A stretch of 64,000 nt of DNA from Polyangiaceae bacterium (GTDB lineage: Bacteria > Myxococcota_A > Polyangia > Polyangiales > Polyangiaceae). Made by a program: the position numbers and the translations under genes. A model generated the notes under the pieces. It did not search any database and was not told where the DNA came from. It saw nothing but the letters and a program-made list of their open reading frames with translations. The stretch covers positions 310,001 to 374,000 of the forward strand of contig JADJRH010000002.1 of assembly GCA_016712345.1 (NCBI GenBank), written 5' to 3'. Numbering within the stretch: the first letter of the stretch is position 1; each line of letters begins with the position of its first letter. Shown piece after piece: positions 33,921-43,574 of the stretch.

Positions 33921-36900
33921 GTGGCTCGCGACCCGCTCTCTTCATTTCATGAACCTGTGCGAACGTGGTTTCGGTCCACCCTGGGTGAACCGACGGAGGC
34001 GCAACGCAAAGGGTGGGCTCCCATTGTCGAAGGTCGTTCCACTCTACTGCTTGCTCCAACAGGTTCGGGTAAAACGCTCGCCGCGTTTTTAACGGCTGTT
34101 GATAAACTCATGTTTTCGCCCGAACCGCCCAAAAAAGAGCGGTGTCGGGTGGTGTACATTTCGCCGCTCAAAGCGCTCGGCGCCGATGTGGAGCGCAACC
34201 TGCGCATTCCACTCGCGGGCATTTCTCAAACGGCCGGTCAACTTGGCGCAGCCCATCGCTCCCTGAACGTGGCTGTTCGATCGGGCGATACCCCCGCGTC
34301 TGAAAGAGCGCGCATCGGCCGTTCACCGCCTGACATTCTGATTATCACACCTGAATCGTTCTACCTTCTTCTCACTTCTTCGGCGCGTGAAATTGTTCGA
34401 TGGGTAGATACGGTGATTGTGGATGAAATCCATTCGCTCGTTTCTACAAAAAGGGGGGCGCACCTGACCCTTTCGCTTGAACGGCTGGAGGCGCTGCGCG
34501 AACCTGGGCGACCTACCCTTCAGAGAATTGGACTGTCGGCCACGCAAAGGCCGCTTGAACACGTGGCGCGAATGTTGGGCGGCAACACCGTTTCAGCCGG
34601 CGGACTCGTTAGTCAGCGCCCGGTGGACATTGTCAACGCCGGCATGAAAAAGGCCTGGGAGTTTGTGGTGACGGTGCCCGTTGACGACATGAGCAAGTTG
34701 GGTACACCCGAGCCGCGCGGGCAAAAAAAAGCGCCCGATGAACCTACCCAAAAAAGCATTTGGCCTTCCATCCACCCCAAACTTGTAGAACTGATTCGGG
34801 CGCACCGTTCCACAATGATTTTTGTGAACAGCCGGCGTTTGGCAGAACGTTTGGCGCAGGCCATTAACGATGTTGCGGAAGAAGAAATTGCTCTGGCGCA
34901 TTACGGATCGGTGGCAAAAGAAAAACGACGGGACATTGAGGAGCGTCTAAAGTCAGGAAATCTACCCGCCATTATCGCCACCTCGTCGCTTGAACTTGGG
35001 CTTGACCTGGGAGCGGTTGACCTGGTGATTCAAATCGAGGCGCCGCCTTCCATTGCTTCAGGCTTGCAACGGATCGGTCGAGCCGGCCATTCTGTGGGAG
35101 CTGTTTCGCGGGGGGTGATTTTTCCAAAGTACAGGGGTGATCTCTTGGCGGCGGCGGCGGCCACCGAAAAAATGGCCCAAGCCGAGGTAGAATCAACCAT
35201 CTACCTCCAAAATCCGCTCGACGTATTGGCCCAACAGGTCGTGGCGATTGTCAGTGTAGAACCCGCCGACATCGAAGATTTATACTCGCTCGTTCGAAGG
35301 TCTGTTTGTTTTACAGATCTTCCCCGCTCGTCTTTTGAAGGGGTGCTTGACATGTTGTCGGGAAAATATCCCTCCGATGAATTTGCCGAGCTGCGCCCCC
35401 GCATTTCATGGGACAGATCCACGGGTAGACTGCGCGCCCGCGACGGGGCTCGCCGTATCGCGGTTGTGAACGGAGGAACCATTCCCGACCGGGGTTTGTA
35501 CGGTGTGTACCTTGCCGGTGAAAAAGAAGGGAAGGGGAGTAGGCGGGTAGGTGAGCTGGATGAAGAAATGGTGTTTGAGTCCCACGTGGGGGAAGTGTTT
35601 CTACTGGGTGCCTCCTCGTGGCGCATTGAAGAGATTACCCATGACAGAGTGCTTGTCAGCCCCGCTCCCGGACAGCCGGGGAAAATGCCATTTTGGCATG
35701 GAGACAGGCCGGGTAGGCCGGCGGAGTTGGGCAAAGCGATTGGAACGCTCGCGCGTACACTTGTGGCCGAGTCGCGGGACAAGGCGGTGGAGCGCCTGAA
35801 AACCCGCCACGGGTTGGACGAACGCGCGGCGACAAACCTGGTGCAATACGTAACGGATCAAGCGCTCGCAACGGGGGAGGTTCCAAGCGACAAAACCCTT
35901 GTGATTGAGCGCTACCTGGATGAAATGGGTACGCTTTGTGTATGTGTACTCTCACCTTTCGGAGCGCGGGTTCACGCCCCTTGGTCGCAGGCAGTATTGT
36001 CTCAACTTCACGGTGATAAATACCCAACGGCGGAAGGCATTTGGTCCGATGATGGGATGGTATTTCGGCTCCCCGATTCTACCGAGCCGCCGCCCGACAA
36101 TCTATTTCTCCCCGCGGCCGACGGCGTTACCGATTTGATTATACAGGGGCTCGCCCACACATCTCTGTTTGGAGCGCATTTTCGAGAAAACGCGGCCCGT
36201 GCTCTCTTGTTGCCGAGGCGCCGGCCCGGCGAGCGAACGCCGCTCTGGGCCCAACGAAAAAAAGCCGGTGACCTCTTGTCGGTTGCCGCCAAGTTTCCAA
36301 CCTTCCCCATTCTGCTTGAAACGTACCGTGAATGTCTGCGCGACGTATTTGACCTACCCGCGTTGGTAGACCTCTTACAACAAATTCAAACCAAGCGCAT
36401 TCGGGTCAGATCGGTCAACTCAAAAACCCCGTCGCCGTTTGCTTCGTCCCTTTTGTTTTCGTATGTTGCAAACTTTATCTACGACGGTGATGCCCCCCTG
36501 GCTGAACGGCGCGCCCATGCGCTTGCTGTAGACGCAACTCAACTGCGGGAGCTGCTCGGTGAAGCCGATCTGCGTGAGTTGCTTGACCCCGATGCACTGG
36601 TGGAAACCGAAAAAAACCTTCAGCGCCTCGATGGGAAACGGCCCGCGTATTCGCCTGACTCGCTGCACGACCTTTTGCTTTCAATAGGTGATCTGACCCA
36701 TGCTGAAATCGCGGCCCGTTCAGAATCCCCGGCCGACGTGGCTCTTTGGCTTAACGATCTGACAAGCGAACACCGGGTGATCGCGTGCGATGTTGCCGGT
36801 GAAACAAGGGTGATCGCCATCGAAGATGCGAGCCGATACCGGGACGCATTGGGAGTAAAGCTGCCTCGTTCTATACCCAAGGCATTTCTCGTTCCCGTTG

Positions 36901-38429
36901 CCGATCCGTTGGGTGACCTTATTTCGCGGTATGCCCGCACGCACAGTCCATTTCTACCCGAGCAACCGGCGTTGCGACTTGGGCTTGGGATTGCTCCGGT
37001 GCGCGAAGTGCTCGCCCGTCTCATTGCGGCAGGGCGTTTGGTAGAGGGGGAGTTTACCTCCGGTCGCAAAGTGCGGGAGGTATGTGATGCGGAAGTGTTG
37101 CGTACACTCAAGCGAAAGAGCCTTGCCAAGTTGAGGCGCGAAATTGAGCCCGTTTCGCATGCGGCGTTGGGCCGATTTTCGCTTGACTACCAAGGGCTCA
37201 TTCGACCTCGTTCCGGGGTGGAAGGTTTGCTGTCGGCACTGGAGCAACTTGAAGGATACCCTCTCCATGCCTCGGTGTTGGAAAGTGACATCTTACCCTC
37301 CAGGGTAGATCGCTACCGGCCGGGAGATCTGGACATGTTGTGCGCGGCCGGTGAAGTGGTGTGGATCGGGCTTGAATCATCCGGCGCGAGTGATGGGAAG
37401 ATCGCATTGATTCTCCCCGAAAAGCTGCGTCTTTTGGCGCCGCGGCCTCGTTCTGCAACGAGTGAAGTCGCCGGGCGGATACGCACGTTGCTTGCCACCC
37501 GCGGAGCGTTGTTTTTTTCAGATCTGTGTGCGATGACCGGGGCGTTTCCCAAAGATCTTCTCGGGGCTTTGTGGGAACTCGTGTGGGCTTCTGAAGTGAC
37601 AAACGATACTCTTGCGCCCCTTCGGAGTCTGCTTGCAGGGCCGGAGCAAGAAACGGAGAGTCGTCGGACAATCCTCGCGCGAGGCTTCCGTTCTCGCAGA
37701 ACCGGACCCGCGGGCAGTGAAGGGCGCTGGTCGCTCCTACCCCATGTGCGCGATGTTTTTCACAACGATCTGACCATCAAACCTCCGTCGGACACGGAGC
37801 GTCGCACGGCGCTCGCCAAGACCCTTTTAGAACGGTATGGTGTTGTTACGCGTGAAGCCGTGGGAGCCGAAGGTGTGGAGGGCGGTTTCTCGGCTGTATA
37901 TGACATTTATAAAGCAATGGAAGAAAGTGGTAAGGTCCGGCGCGGCTATTTCGTTTCGGCGCTTGGAGCTACCCAGTTTGCGGCGCCCGGTGCTGAAGAC
38001 CGATTGCGAGGCTTTCGCGATTCTACCGAAAATCCAGCCTGTTTCATGCTCGCAGCCACCGATCCGGCAAATCCCTACGGTGCGGCGTTGCCCTGGCCTG
38101 AACGTCAGGGAGCAAAACCGGGCCGCTCGGCCGGTGCGCAGGTGATTTTGTGGGATGGTGAGTTGATTGGCTATATTTCAAAGGGCGAAAGTTCACTTCT
38201 TACCTTTCTACCCACCAATGAGCCTTCCCGCAGTCACGCGGTTGACGCTCTCACCAACATGCTCGCTTCCCTTGTGGATCGAGGCCGGAGACGCACGCTT
38301 CTCTTTACTCAAATCGACGGTGAATCGCCTGAAAAATGTGCGATCTTACCCAATTTGCAAAAGGCCGGATTTGTACTCACAGGAGGAGGGCTCTTCAAAC
38401 GAATGAATGCCTCCCGTATTAGTCCCTAA
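33921..38429 (+). CDS. lhr: ATP-dependent helicase Lhr (full-length)
   Basis: 1502 residues, the full Lhr length. Motif I LLAPTGSGKTLAAFL is near residue 45, motif II VDEIHSL near 168, motif III LSATQ, motif V ATSSLELGLDLGAVDLVIQIEAP and motif VI GLQRIGRAGHSVG. The C-terminal half (beta-barrel, winged-helix and Lhr-CTD) is present, with AVNGG-type and LHGDKYPT segments. Lhr is a 3'-5' superfamily 2 helicase implicated in DNA or RNA repair. GTG 33921 is used as start; no strong ribosome binding site is seen. It stands alone, after the PDZ gene. Confidence 0.93.
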   Translation: MARDPLSSFHEPVRTWFRSTLGEPTEAQRKGWAPIVEGRSTLLLAPTGSGKTLAAFLTAVDKLMFSPEPPKKERCRVVYISPLKALGADVERNLRIPLAGISQTAGQLGAAHRSLNVAVRSGDTPASERARIGRSPPDILIITPESFYLLLTSSAREIVRWVDTVIVDEIHSLVSTKRGAHLTLSLERLEALREPGRPTLQRIGLSATQRPLEHVARMLGGNTVSAGGLVSQRPVDIVNAGMKKAWEFVVTVPVDDMSKLGTPEPRGQKKAPDEPTQKSIWPSIHPKLVELIRAHRSTMIFVNSRRLAERLAQAINDVAEEEIALAHYGSVAKEKRRDIEERLKSGNLPAIIATSSLELGLDLGAVDLVIQIEAPPSIASGLQRIGRAGHSVGAVSRGVIFPKYRGDLLAAAAATEKMAQAEVESTIYLQNPLDVLAQQVVAIVSVEPADIEDLYSLVRRSVCFTDLPRSSFEGVLDMLSGKYPSDEFAELRPRISWDRSTGRLRARDGARRIAVVNGGTIPDRGLYGVYLAGEKEGKGSRRVGELDEEMVFESHVGEVFLLGASSWRIEEITHDRVLVSPAPGQPGKMPFWHGDRPGRPAELGKAIGTLARTLVAESRDKAVERLKTRHGLDERAATNLVQYVTDQALATGEVPSDKTLVIERYLDEMGTLCVCVLSPFGARVHAPWSQAVLSQLHGDKYPTAEGIWSDDGMVFRLPDSTEPPPDNLFLPAADGVTDLIIQGLAHTSLFGAHFRENAARALLLPRRRPGERTPLWAQRKKAGDLLSVAAKFPTFPILLETYRECLRDVFDLPALVDLLQQIQTKRIRVRSVNSKTPSPFASSLLFSYVANFIYDGDAPLAERRAHALAVDATQLRELLGEADLRELLDPDALVETEKNLQRLDGKRPAYSPDSLHDLLLSIGDLTHAEIAARSESPADVALWLNDLTSEHRVIACDVAGETRVIAIEDASRYRDALGVKLPRSIPKAFLVPVADPLGDLISRYARTHSPFLPEQPALRLGLGIAPVREVLARLIAAGRLVEGEFTSGRKVREVCDAEVLRTLKRKSLAKLRREIEPVSHAALGRFSLDYQGLIRPRSGVEGLLSALEQLEGYPLHASVLESDILPSRVDRYRPGDLDMLCAAGEVVWIGLESSGASDGKIALILPEKLRLLAPRPRSATSEVAGRIRTLLATRGALFFSDLCAMTGAFPKDLLGALWELVWASEVTNDTLAPLRSLLAGPEQETESRRTILARGFRSRRTGPAGSEGRWSLLPHVRDVFHNDLTIKPPSDTERRTALAKTLLERYGVVTREAVGAEGVEGGFSAVYDIYKAMEESGKVRRGYFVSALGATQFAAPGAEDRLRGFRDSTENPACFMLAATDPANPYGAALPWPERQGAKPGRSAGAQVILWDGELIGYISKGESSLLTFLPTNEPSRSHAVDALTNMLASLVDRGRRRTLLFTQIDGESPEKCAILPNLQKAGFVLTGGGLFKRMNASRISP

Positions 38430-38430
38430 T

Positions 38431-38457
38431 CAAGCGCCAAGAAAATGGCGGCGCTTG
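38431..38457 (+). terminator. Hairpin directly after lhr
   Basis: CAAGCGCC (38431-38438) and GGCGCTTG (38450-38457) form a perfect 8-base stem with an 11-base loop, 2 bases after the lhr stop. No U-tract follows, so rho-independent termination is uncertain. Confidence 0.4.
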
Positions 38458-38514
38458 GGAAGATCGAGAGAGCCCTGAAGACATAGCATTTCAGAGCATT
38501 CCTTGCTTTTCAGG

Positions 38515-38552
38515 TTTGGCGACTTCAGGTGATCAAAAACGTGCCACGCACC
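38515..38552 (+). repeat. Dispersed intergenic repeat A, copy 1
   Basis: This 38-base sequence, starting TTTGGCGACTTCAGGTGATC and ending GTGCCACGCACC, recurs inverted at 43728-43764 with three mismatches and one indel. Both copies are intergenic. Confidence 0.7.
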
Positions 38553-38676
38553 TTCTTTTGAACGGGGAGCGAGTGACCATTGCGTGATCGAGTGTTGCGG
38601 CGAGGGCCCCATCGACTAACGACTGGTAACGGTTCCATCTTGACGCCCCGCCGCGCCGTGGGGCAGTCTCGCGCGC

Positions 38677-39449
38677 ATGGATCCGTTTGAGCCGATTGCG
38701 GGGGTATCCCTCGAACAATATGCTGAAGTCTCGGCACACGTGGCTGTGGCGAGAGGCAACGCTGTCAAGGTGGGTGAAGCCCTCGGTAAAGCGGGCGTCT
38801 CCTCCGAAAATTGGGAACGAGCCAATGCCGCTTGGTCGGTTCGATTGGCCGACCCCATGATGGGTGTGCGTTTGGCCGGTTCTTTTGAGGACCGTTACCA
38901 CCAAAAGCTGACGGAGTTGCTCGGTTCTCCACCCGATGTTCCACCGGAAGACTTTGCCGCCATGTTGGGTGAATCCATGGTCGCCGGTCTACCCGCCATG
39001 GGTAAACTGCGCGGGGTTGACCCGCTCACTTGGTCACGCATTTCGTATGCCGCGCGCAAGGCCGGCATGACTGAACCCAAAGCGTTTGCGGCTTGTTTGG
39101 CCCTGGCTGCTCAAATTGCAGAAAGGCGTCTGGCCGGCTTGGTCCAGCCCAATGCGACGGGTGCGTCGGGTGGGCCCACGGTGGACAAAACATTTGAAAA
39201 AGATGCTGCTGTCGCCGCAAAGGCGGTGGGTAGAGCGTTTTGTCAGGTTTGGACGCCTTTGGTTCGGCAATGGATGGGCTCGGCAAGTCAATCATGGGGC
39301 CGAGCGTGGGTGCCCGTGTGATGGTTCAATGGTCAGATGGGAAGAAATACCCGGGCACGGTTGCCGAAATTGGTAAGAATCAAATTCGGGTGACTATGAC
39401 CGACGGCTCTCAGCACTGGGTTCCTGAAGGGTACGTTCAGGCAGTATAA
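38677..39449 (+). pseudogene. Helical-repeat protein with Tudor-like tail, frameshifted
   Basis: The frame from ATG 38677 encodes two helical units (GVSLEQYAEVSAHVAVARG ... SSENWERANAAW; DVPPEDFAAMLGESM ... LTWSRISYAARKAG) and reaches KAVGRAF at about 39239. There the natural continuation moves to the next frame: LSGLDAFGSAMDGLGKSIMG, then ARVMVQWSDGKKYPGTVAEI, an SH3/Tudor-like fold ending at 39449. The switch lies at a TTTT run (39238-39241); one extra T would restore a protein of 257 residues. Read as deposited, the first frame ends at 39321. An assembly error, a true mutation or -1 slippage could each explain it. It belongs to the same family as the proteins at 13098 and 31188. Confidence 0.7.
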
Positions 39450-39459
39450 CCGCGCGCCG

Positions 39460-39774
39460 TCAATCAATGGGGCCGGCGTTGGCCTTACCAATCCACACTT
39501 TCACTTCCCGCTCGATCACCTCAAGCGCTTTTTTCTGAAACGGCTTCAGCAAAAAAGGCACATCCAAGTCGAGAGTGATCTCCTTGTCTGCCACCTCCAT
39601 TGCCCCCTTGAGCTTAATGCCCTTGGCATTAAACCCCACGTCGGCCCTTCGATCGTTCACCCAAGCGAACGTGGGCGAATATTGCGAATAGCGGCTTTGA
39701 TACTCGGCAAACGCGTGCGCGATTACCTTTTTGGCCGTGGGGATATCGAGGTGGTGGTTGATGACGTGCTTCAT
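39460..39774 (-). CDS. Polyhydroxyalkanoic acid system family protein
   Basis: 104 residues from ATG 39774; the frame continues to 40029 but upstream codons are not protein-like. The pattern MKHVINHHLDIPTAKKVIAHAF, followed by DVGFNAKGIKLKGAMEVADKEITLDLDVPFLLKPFQKKALEVIEREV, matches the small PHA_gran_rgn family linked to polyhydroxyalkanoate granules. It is cytosolic. There is no PHA synthase nearby, so the family name should not be read as proof of PHA metabolism. It converges on the frameshifted gene before it. Confidence 0.8.
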   Translation of the reverse strand: MKHVINHHLDIPTAKKVIAHAFAEYQSRYSQYSPTFAWVNDRRADVGFNAKGIKLKGAMEVADKEITLDLDVPFLLKPFQKKALEVIEREVKVWIGKANAGPID

Positions 39775-39931
39775 GGCGGTTGCCCTTTTGGCGCAAACGC
39801 AAGCCCAAGTCCAGACACAACAACGGCTCATTTGGGCTTTTTTTGGGGCGTGACGATTTTTGTGATCCGAACCGAACCGGCCGGTACTGCCCTTTTGAAC
39901 CTCCAAAGAGAGAGAGCAGGAGCGAACGATC

Positions 39932-40150
39932 ATGGCATTTCTTCGTTGGACGACGGTGACGATCATGCCGGACAATATCAGCCGTGGCATGCTCGAAACT
40001 TTTTTACTTTTTCTGCGACCAACGGACAATCAAGCTCTACTAGACTTTTCGTCGCGCGTTGTGGAAGAGGCCAAAAATTTGGGGGCACCCTTTGCAGAGC
40101 ATCACCGAGACAAAGCTCAAATTCCCGCCCCATTTGCGGCAACTCGTTGA
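39932..40150 (+). CDS. Small hypothetical protein
   Basis: 72 residues from ATG 39932 with AGCAGGAG about 9 bases upstream. The composition is protein-like (MAFLRWTTVTIMPDNISRGM), but I recognise no family and there is no signal or membrane segment. It lies between two genes in a gap of about 390 bases and is convergent with the membrane protein gene that ends at 40164. It may be a chance open frame. Confidence 0.35.
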   Translation: MAFLRWTTVTIMPDNISRGMLETFLLFLRPTDNQALLDFSSRVVEEAKNLGAPFAEHHRDKAQIPAPFAATR

Positions 40151-40163
40151 ACACAAAACCTCG

Positions 40164-40511
40164 TCAGCGGGTTCCCACCGCCAATCCCACCAAATACCCT
40201 ACCGACAGCCCGGCCATGGCCGATTGGGAGATGACGGCGGCGGGTCTCTCCAACGGTTCACCCTTGAGGAGGGCGGGGAGTTTGGCAAGGCCGCGCGCTG
40301 AGCCCGCAAAGCCGGCCACACCGATGACAGCGCCGCCGATGAGGGCTGCGGTTTTGTACTTTTCAGACCGCGCAAGCAGCCCCAAACCAACAGCGGCGAC
40401 GCCGAAGGCGGCGGGGATGAGTGCGGTTTTTGACTGTTGACCCGTGGCGAAATATCCACCCAAGCCGAGGGCACCGAGCGCCGCACCATATCCAATTGTC
40501 CAGTTTGACAC
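40164..40511 (-). CDS. Small membrane protein, TMEM14/UPF0136-like
   Basis: 115 residues from GTG 40511. That start is preferred over ATG 40556 because a perfect AAGGAG lies 8 bases before it. Three to four hydrophobic Gly/Ala-rich segments (IGYGAALGALGLGGYFATG, ALIPAAFGVAAVGLGLLA, TAALIGGAVIGVAGFAGSA, MAGLSVGYLVGLAVG) match the size and Gly pattern of the TMEM14/UPF0136 family. The function in bacteria is unknown. Confidence 0.7.
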   Translation of the reverse strand: MSNWTIGYGAALGALGLGGYFATGQQSKTALIPAAFGVAAVGLGLLARSEKYKTAALIGGAVIGVAGFAGSARGLAKLPALLKGEPLERPAAVISQSAMAGLSVGYLVGLAVGTR

Positions 40512-40572
40512 CTGCGTTGCTCCTTGTTGAATTGTGGGGAGCATACCTGAGCGCAAGGACCATGAAAAGAGG

Positions 40573-41538
40573 TTATTGAGGCGTGAGCGGAGTTTGTTCT
40601 GGGCGGCTTTGGCGCAGCCATTGTACCGTGTCTGCCAACCGCTCTCGCTCGGTGGTAAGTTCTCGATAGCCTATTTCTGCGCGGATGCGTGATGAGTCGA
40701 CAACAAAATCGGTGGGCAACCTACCCAACATCCAAAATGGTGGGGGTACCTCTTGCACCTCATTCCAACTGAACGATCTACCCGCGGCGTGCGCCAACAT
40801 TTCAACTCGGTCGCGCATGGTAGGTGTCATTTCTTCACCTACGTTGTACACACGTGCCCCGCGTCGAATGCCTTCTACAGCGAGCACAACGGCGTGAGCC
40901 ACGTCCACCACATGGGCGTGGGTGATTCTTCCCACGGCGCCGCCAGTGCATGGTAGTTGGGTGAGACCACTGTCGAGCGCGTCGACAATGGTGCCAAACC
41001 GGCGCCGGTAATCTCGCGGCCCGTACACCATGGGTAGACGAAGGATAGCGACGCCCGGAATGCCATCTTTTGCCGCGTCGCAGAAAACCTTTTCCACCTC
41101 TTTTTTGTCGTAATCGGGCCCACCGTCATGTCCGCCAAGCTCCCGAAAGGGAAATGGGATAGTCAAAGGTGAATCTTCATTCACCACCGGTTCAACCGAA
41201 GGGCAGGGTAGACCGTTGAACATTCCAAATTGGGCGTACACATCCTGACTTGATAAAACCACGCCCGGCAGACCAAGCACTTTCATGGCGAGCGCTGTGC
41301 ACTCCGCTTCAACGCTGCACATGGCGCGAGTATCAATCACCGCGTTGGGAGCCAGGTGGGCGAGCGTTTCACAGAGAGCGCTTGGGTCGTACCGATCGAC
41401 GGCAATGGGTTGGACAGTGGCCAGTTCAGACGGGTGTTTTCCCCGGTGGAGCACATACACATCGTGCCCACGCTCGGCCGCATGGGCCGCCGTGGCGTGC
41501 CCAATAAACCGCGTTCCGCCGATGATGGCGAGTTTCAT
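40573..41538 (-). CDS. NAD-dependent epimerase/dehydratase family protein
   Basis: 321 residues. The N-terminal Rossmann motif IIGGTRFIGHATAAHAAERGHDV is typical of atypical short-chain dehydrogenases of the nucleotide-sugar epimerase type. AILRLPMVYGPRDYRRRFG is the conserved substrate-lobe motif. The usual catalytic Y-x-x-x-K is replaced by PDYDKKEVEK, so activity is not assured. It is cytosolic, and the substrate is not predictable. It is located upstream of the small membrane protein on the same strand, 61 bases away. Confidence 0.8.
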   Translation of the reverse strand: MKLAIIGGTRFIGHATAAHAAERGHDVYVLHRGKHPSELATVQPIAVDRYDPSALCETLAHLAPNAVIDTRAMCSVEAECTALAMKVLGLPGVVLSSQDVYAQFGMFNGLPCPSVEPVVNEDSPLTIPFPFRELGGHDGGPDYDKKEVEKVFCDAAKDGIPGVAILRLPMVYGPRDYRRRFGTIVDALDSGLTQLPCTGGAVGRITHAHVVDVAHAVVLAVEGIRRGARVYNVGEEMTPTMRDRVEMLAHAAGRSFSWNEVQEVPPPFWMLGRLPTDFVVDSSRIRAEIGYRELTTERERLADTVQWLRQSRPEQTPLTPQ

Positions 41539-41694
41539 GGGCGGAGCATACTCGCTTCGTTCAAACGGGCGATGGCAAAAAAGAAACGATCAAGAATTAA
41601 CTGTTCTTGAGCTTTTATGTTCTTGGCAATTCACTACGGCCATTATACATTTGTGGCCGGTGCAGCCCACGTTGTGGAGGTGGTTGGGTAACTT

Positions 41695-42303
41695 GTGCAA
41701 ACGGTAGGTTTTTGGCTTTTGGGGCTTGTTTTTGGCTTGATTTCCACAGGCTGTGGTGATCCTGTTGCCACTTGCCCCAATGGGTATGTCTCCAACCCCG
41801 AGCGCGTTTTTAGAATGAGTCAGGTGCTTGAGCACGTGCCTGAGTACACAAGCGCCGTGAAGAAGCTTGGGCATGCGCCGCTTTTCTGTTTTGGAAAATC
41901 AACCCATGCGGGCGTATTAAAAAGTGGCACGTTGCTCCTGCCTGCTACCCAAGACATTTCGCGTTCGGCCGCGCGCGCCGCACATCTCACCGTGCATCTC
42001 ACCGACGGTTTGACTCAACTGGTAGACAGTCCGGGAGATTGTCAGACGACAGTTCATCAAGCGCTTGAAAAAGAGGCGCAAGCGCTTCTTGTGGAGTTGC
42101 GCATATTGGATGAAACAAAGGCGCCACCCGCCGCCGATGCCGCGTTGGAGTTAGAACAGGTTTACCACAACGCTCCGGTGGATCGTCGAGAAACGGTGGT
42201 AAGGCGATATCTCGCCGAACATCCCCAAGGGGCGCCGGGGCTTGATGGGTTGGTTGCCGGGTATACCAAACGGTGTCGGGCCGCTTCAGTGTCAACGGAG
42301 TAA
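41695..42303 (+). CDS. Hypothetical lipoprotein
   Basis: 202 residues from GTG 41695, preceded by a GGAGGTGG stretch. The signal peptide ends at LISTGC (lipobox). The mature protein holds HAPLFCFGKSTHAGVLKSGTLLLPATQDI, a pattern suggesting an aspartyl-protease-like or peptidase-like beta fold, then helices with one conserved-looking Cys. No family is recognised with confidence. It lies alone, transcribed away from the epimerase. Confidence 0.65.
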   Translation: MQTVGFWLLGLVFGLISTGCGDPVATCPNGYVSNPERVFRMSQVLEHVPEYTSAVKKLGHAPLFCFGKSTHAGVLKSGTLLLPATQDISRSAARAAHLTVHLTDGLTQLVDSPGDCQTTVHQALEKEAQALLVELRILDETKAPPAADAALELEQVYHNAPVDRRETVVRRYLAEHPQGAPGLDGLVAGYTKRCRAASVSTE

Positions 42304-42522
42304 GTTCGTGGGAAACGTGAATCGCAAGTCTACCCGAGATGAGAACGCTCACCTCAAAGCGGTTGTATCGGCTGCATTTCCAGATTGTGATGTGATTGTC
42401 GGCGGCCACGGTGACTATGGAGGTCATCGAGCGCCCCGCGACCACACGCTTTCGTTCAGGGTGCGTGGGTTGCTATTCACTCACGGCGGCTTGAGCCCTC
42501 ACAATTCCGTGGCCGAGGTTGA

Positions 42523-43413
42523 CTACCCCCATTGCACGGAGCGTTTTGTAAAAGCACCATCCATCCAAAACCCTGTAATGGGGAAGGTGGTTTTGGGCCT
42601 TTCGTCGGCAACGGCCCCCGCCGAAACGAGGAGCGGAGCGTAATGTTCCCACGTGGGTAGAGCTGTTTTTGCCGCGGGGGCGCGACGCTGAAAGTCGATC
42701 AGGCTGTCGGTGTCAAAGTTGGTGAGCGCCGTTTCTGCCCAGTTGTCAAACTCGCGGGCCCAACTTGGAACGCCGCGCTGAAAGGCATACCGCATGTTGT
42801 GGGTGAGAAATCCGCTGCCGAAAATGAGTACACCTTCTTTGCGAAGGGGAGCGAGAGCCTGACCCAGTTCAAACAGTTCTTTGGCGTTGAGGCCGGGGAG
42901 AGAAATTTGTAATACCGGGATGTCGGCCTTGGGGTACATGGCCATGAGTGGAATGTACGCACCGTGGTCCAAGCCACGTTTGGGGTTGTCTGTAACGGGT
43001 AGATCGCGCGACTTTAAAAGCTCTCTCACCCGCGCGGCGAGGTTTGGGGCGCCGGGGGAGGGGTATTGGATTTGATAATACCGTTCTGGGAAACCGTAAA
43101 AGTCATACACGAGCGGTATGGCGGTTGTGGCGCCGATGCTTGTTGGTCGTTCTTCCCAGTGGGCCGACACCATGAGGATGCTTTGCGGCTTGGGCAGGGC
43201 TGAGCCCCAGGCTGCGAGTTCTCCCATCCATGGTTCGTCGTCGAGAAGTATGGGGGCGCCGTGCGCGGCGAATAGAACAGGCATGGAGGTGCCTGCCGGG
43301 GCTTGGGTAGGTTGGGCTGCGGTGGTCATGGCTTCGGGCTCCCGTCGCGAACACGAAACCGTTGCCCAAAGCGGCAAGGTTCCAAGTGTTCGAAGCAGAT
43401 CGCGTCGTTTCAC
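42523..43413 (-). CDS. Class III extradiol (DOPA-type) dioxygenase, exported
   Basis: 296 residues from GTG 43413. LFAAHGAP, MVSAHWEE, KRGLDHGAYIPLMAMYP and GSGFLTHN carry the metal-binding and catalytic His residues of the LigB/YgiD family of 4,5-DOPA extradiol dioxygenases. Unlike the usual cytosolic enzymes it begins with KRRDLLRTLGTLPLWATVSCS, a twin-arginine-like and lipobox-like signal, so it is probably exported after folding with its metal. The substrate is inferred to be a catechol. Confidence 0.85.
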   Translation of the reverse strand: MKRRDLLRTLGTLPLWATVSCSRREPEAMTTAAQPTQAPAGTSMPVLFAAHGAPILLDDEPWMGELAAWGSALPKPQSILMVSAHWEERPTSIGATTAIPLVYDFYGFPERYYQIQYPSPGAPNLAARVRELLKSRDLPVTDNPKRGLDHGAYIPLMAMYPKADIPVLQISLPGLNAKELFELGQALAPLRKEGVLIFGSGFLTHNMRYAFQRGVPSWAREFDNWAETALTNFDTDSLIDFQRRAPAAKTALPTWEHYAPLLVSAGAVADERPKTTFPITGFWMDGAFTKRSVQWG

Positions 43414-43574
43414 GGGATTGAGTAGAGCACAGATTGGGCCAACGGTATACCGCTGAAAAAGCGGGGGCCGAGATGGAGCCGACTTTCTATTTTGAGAGGC
43501 GACCTATCAAAATGAGAGTTCGCTCATTCGTCTCTTCTAAGTCTAGACCTTGATCAAGCGACAGCAGCAACGAC

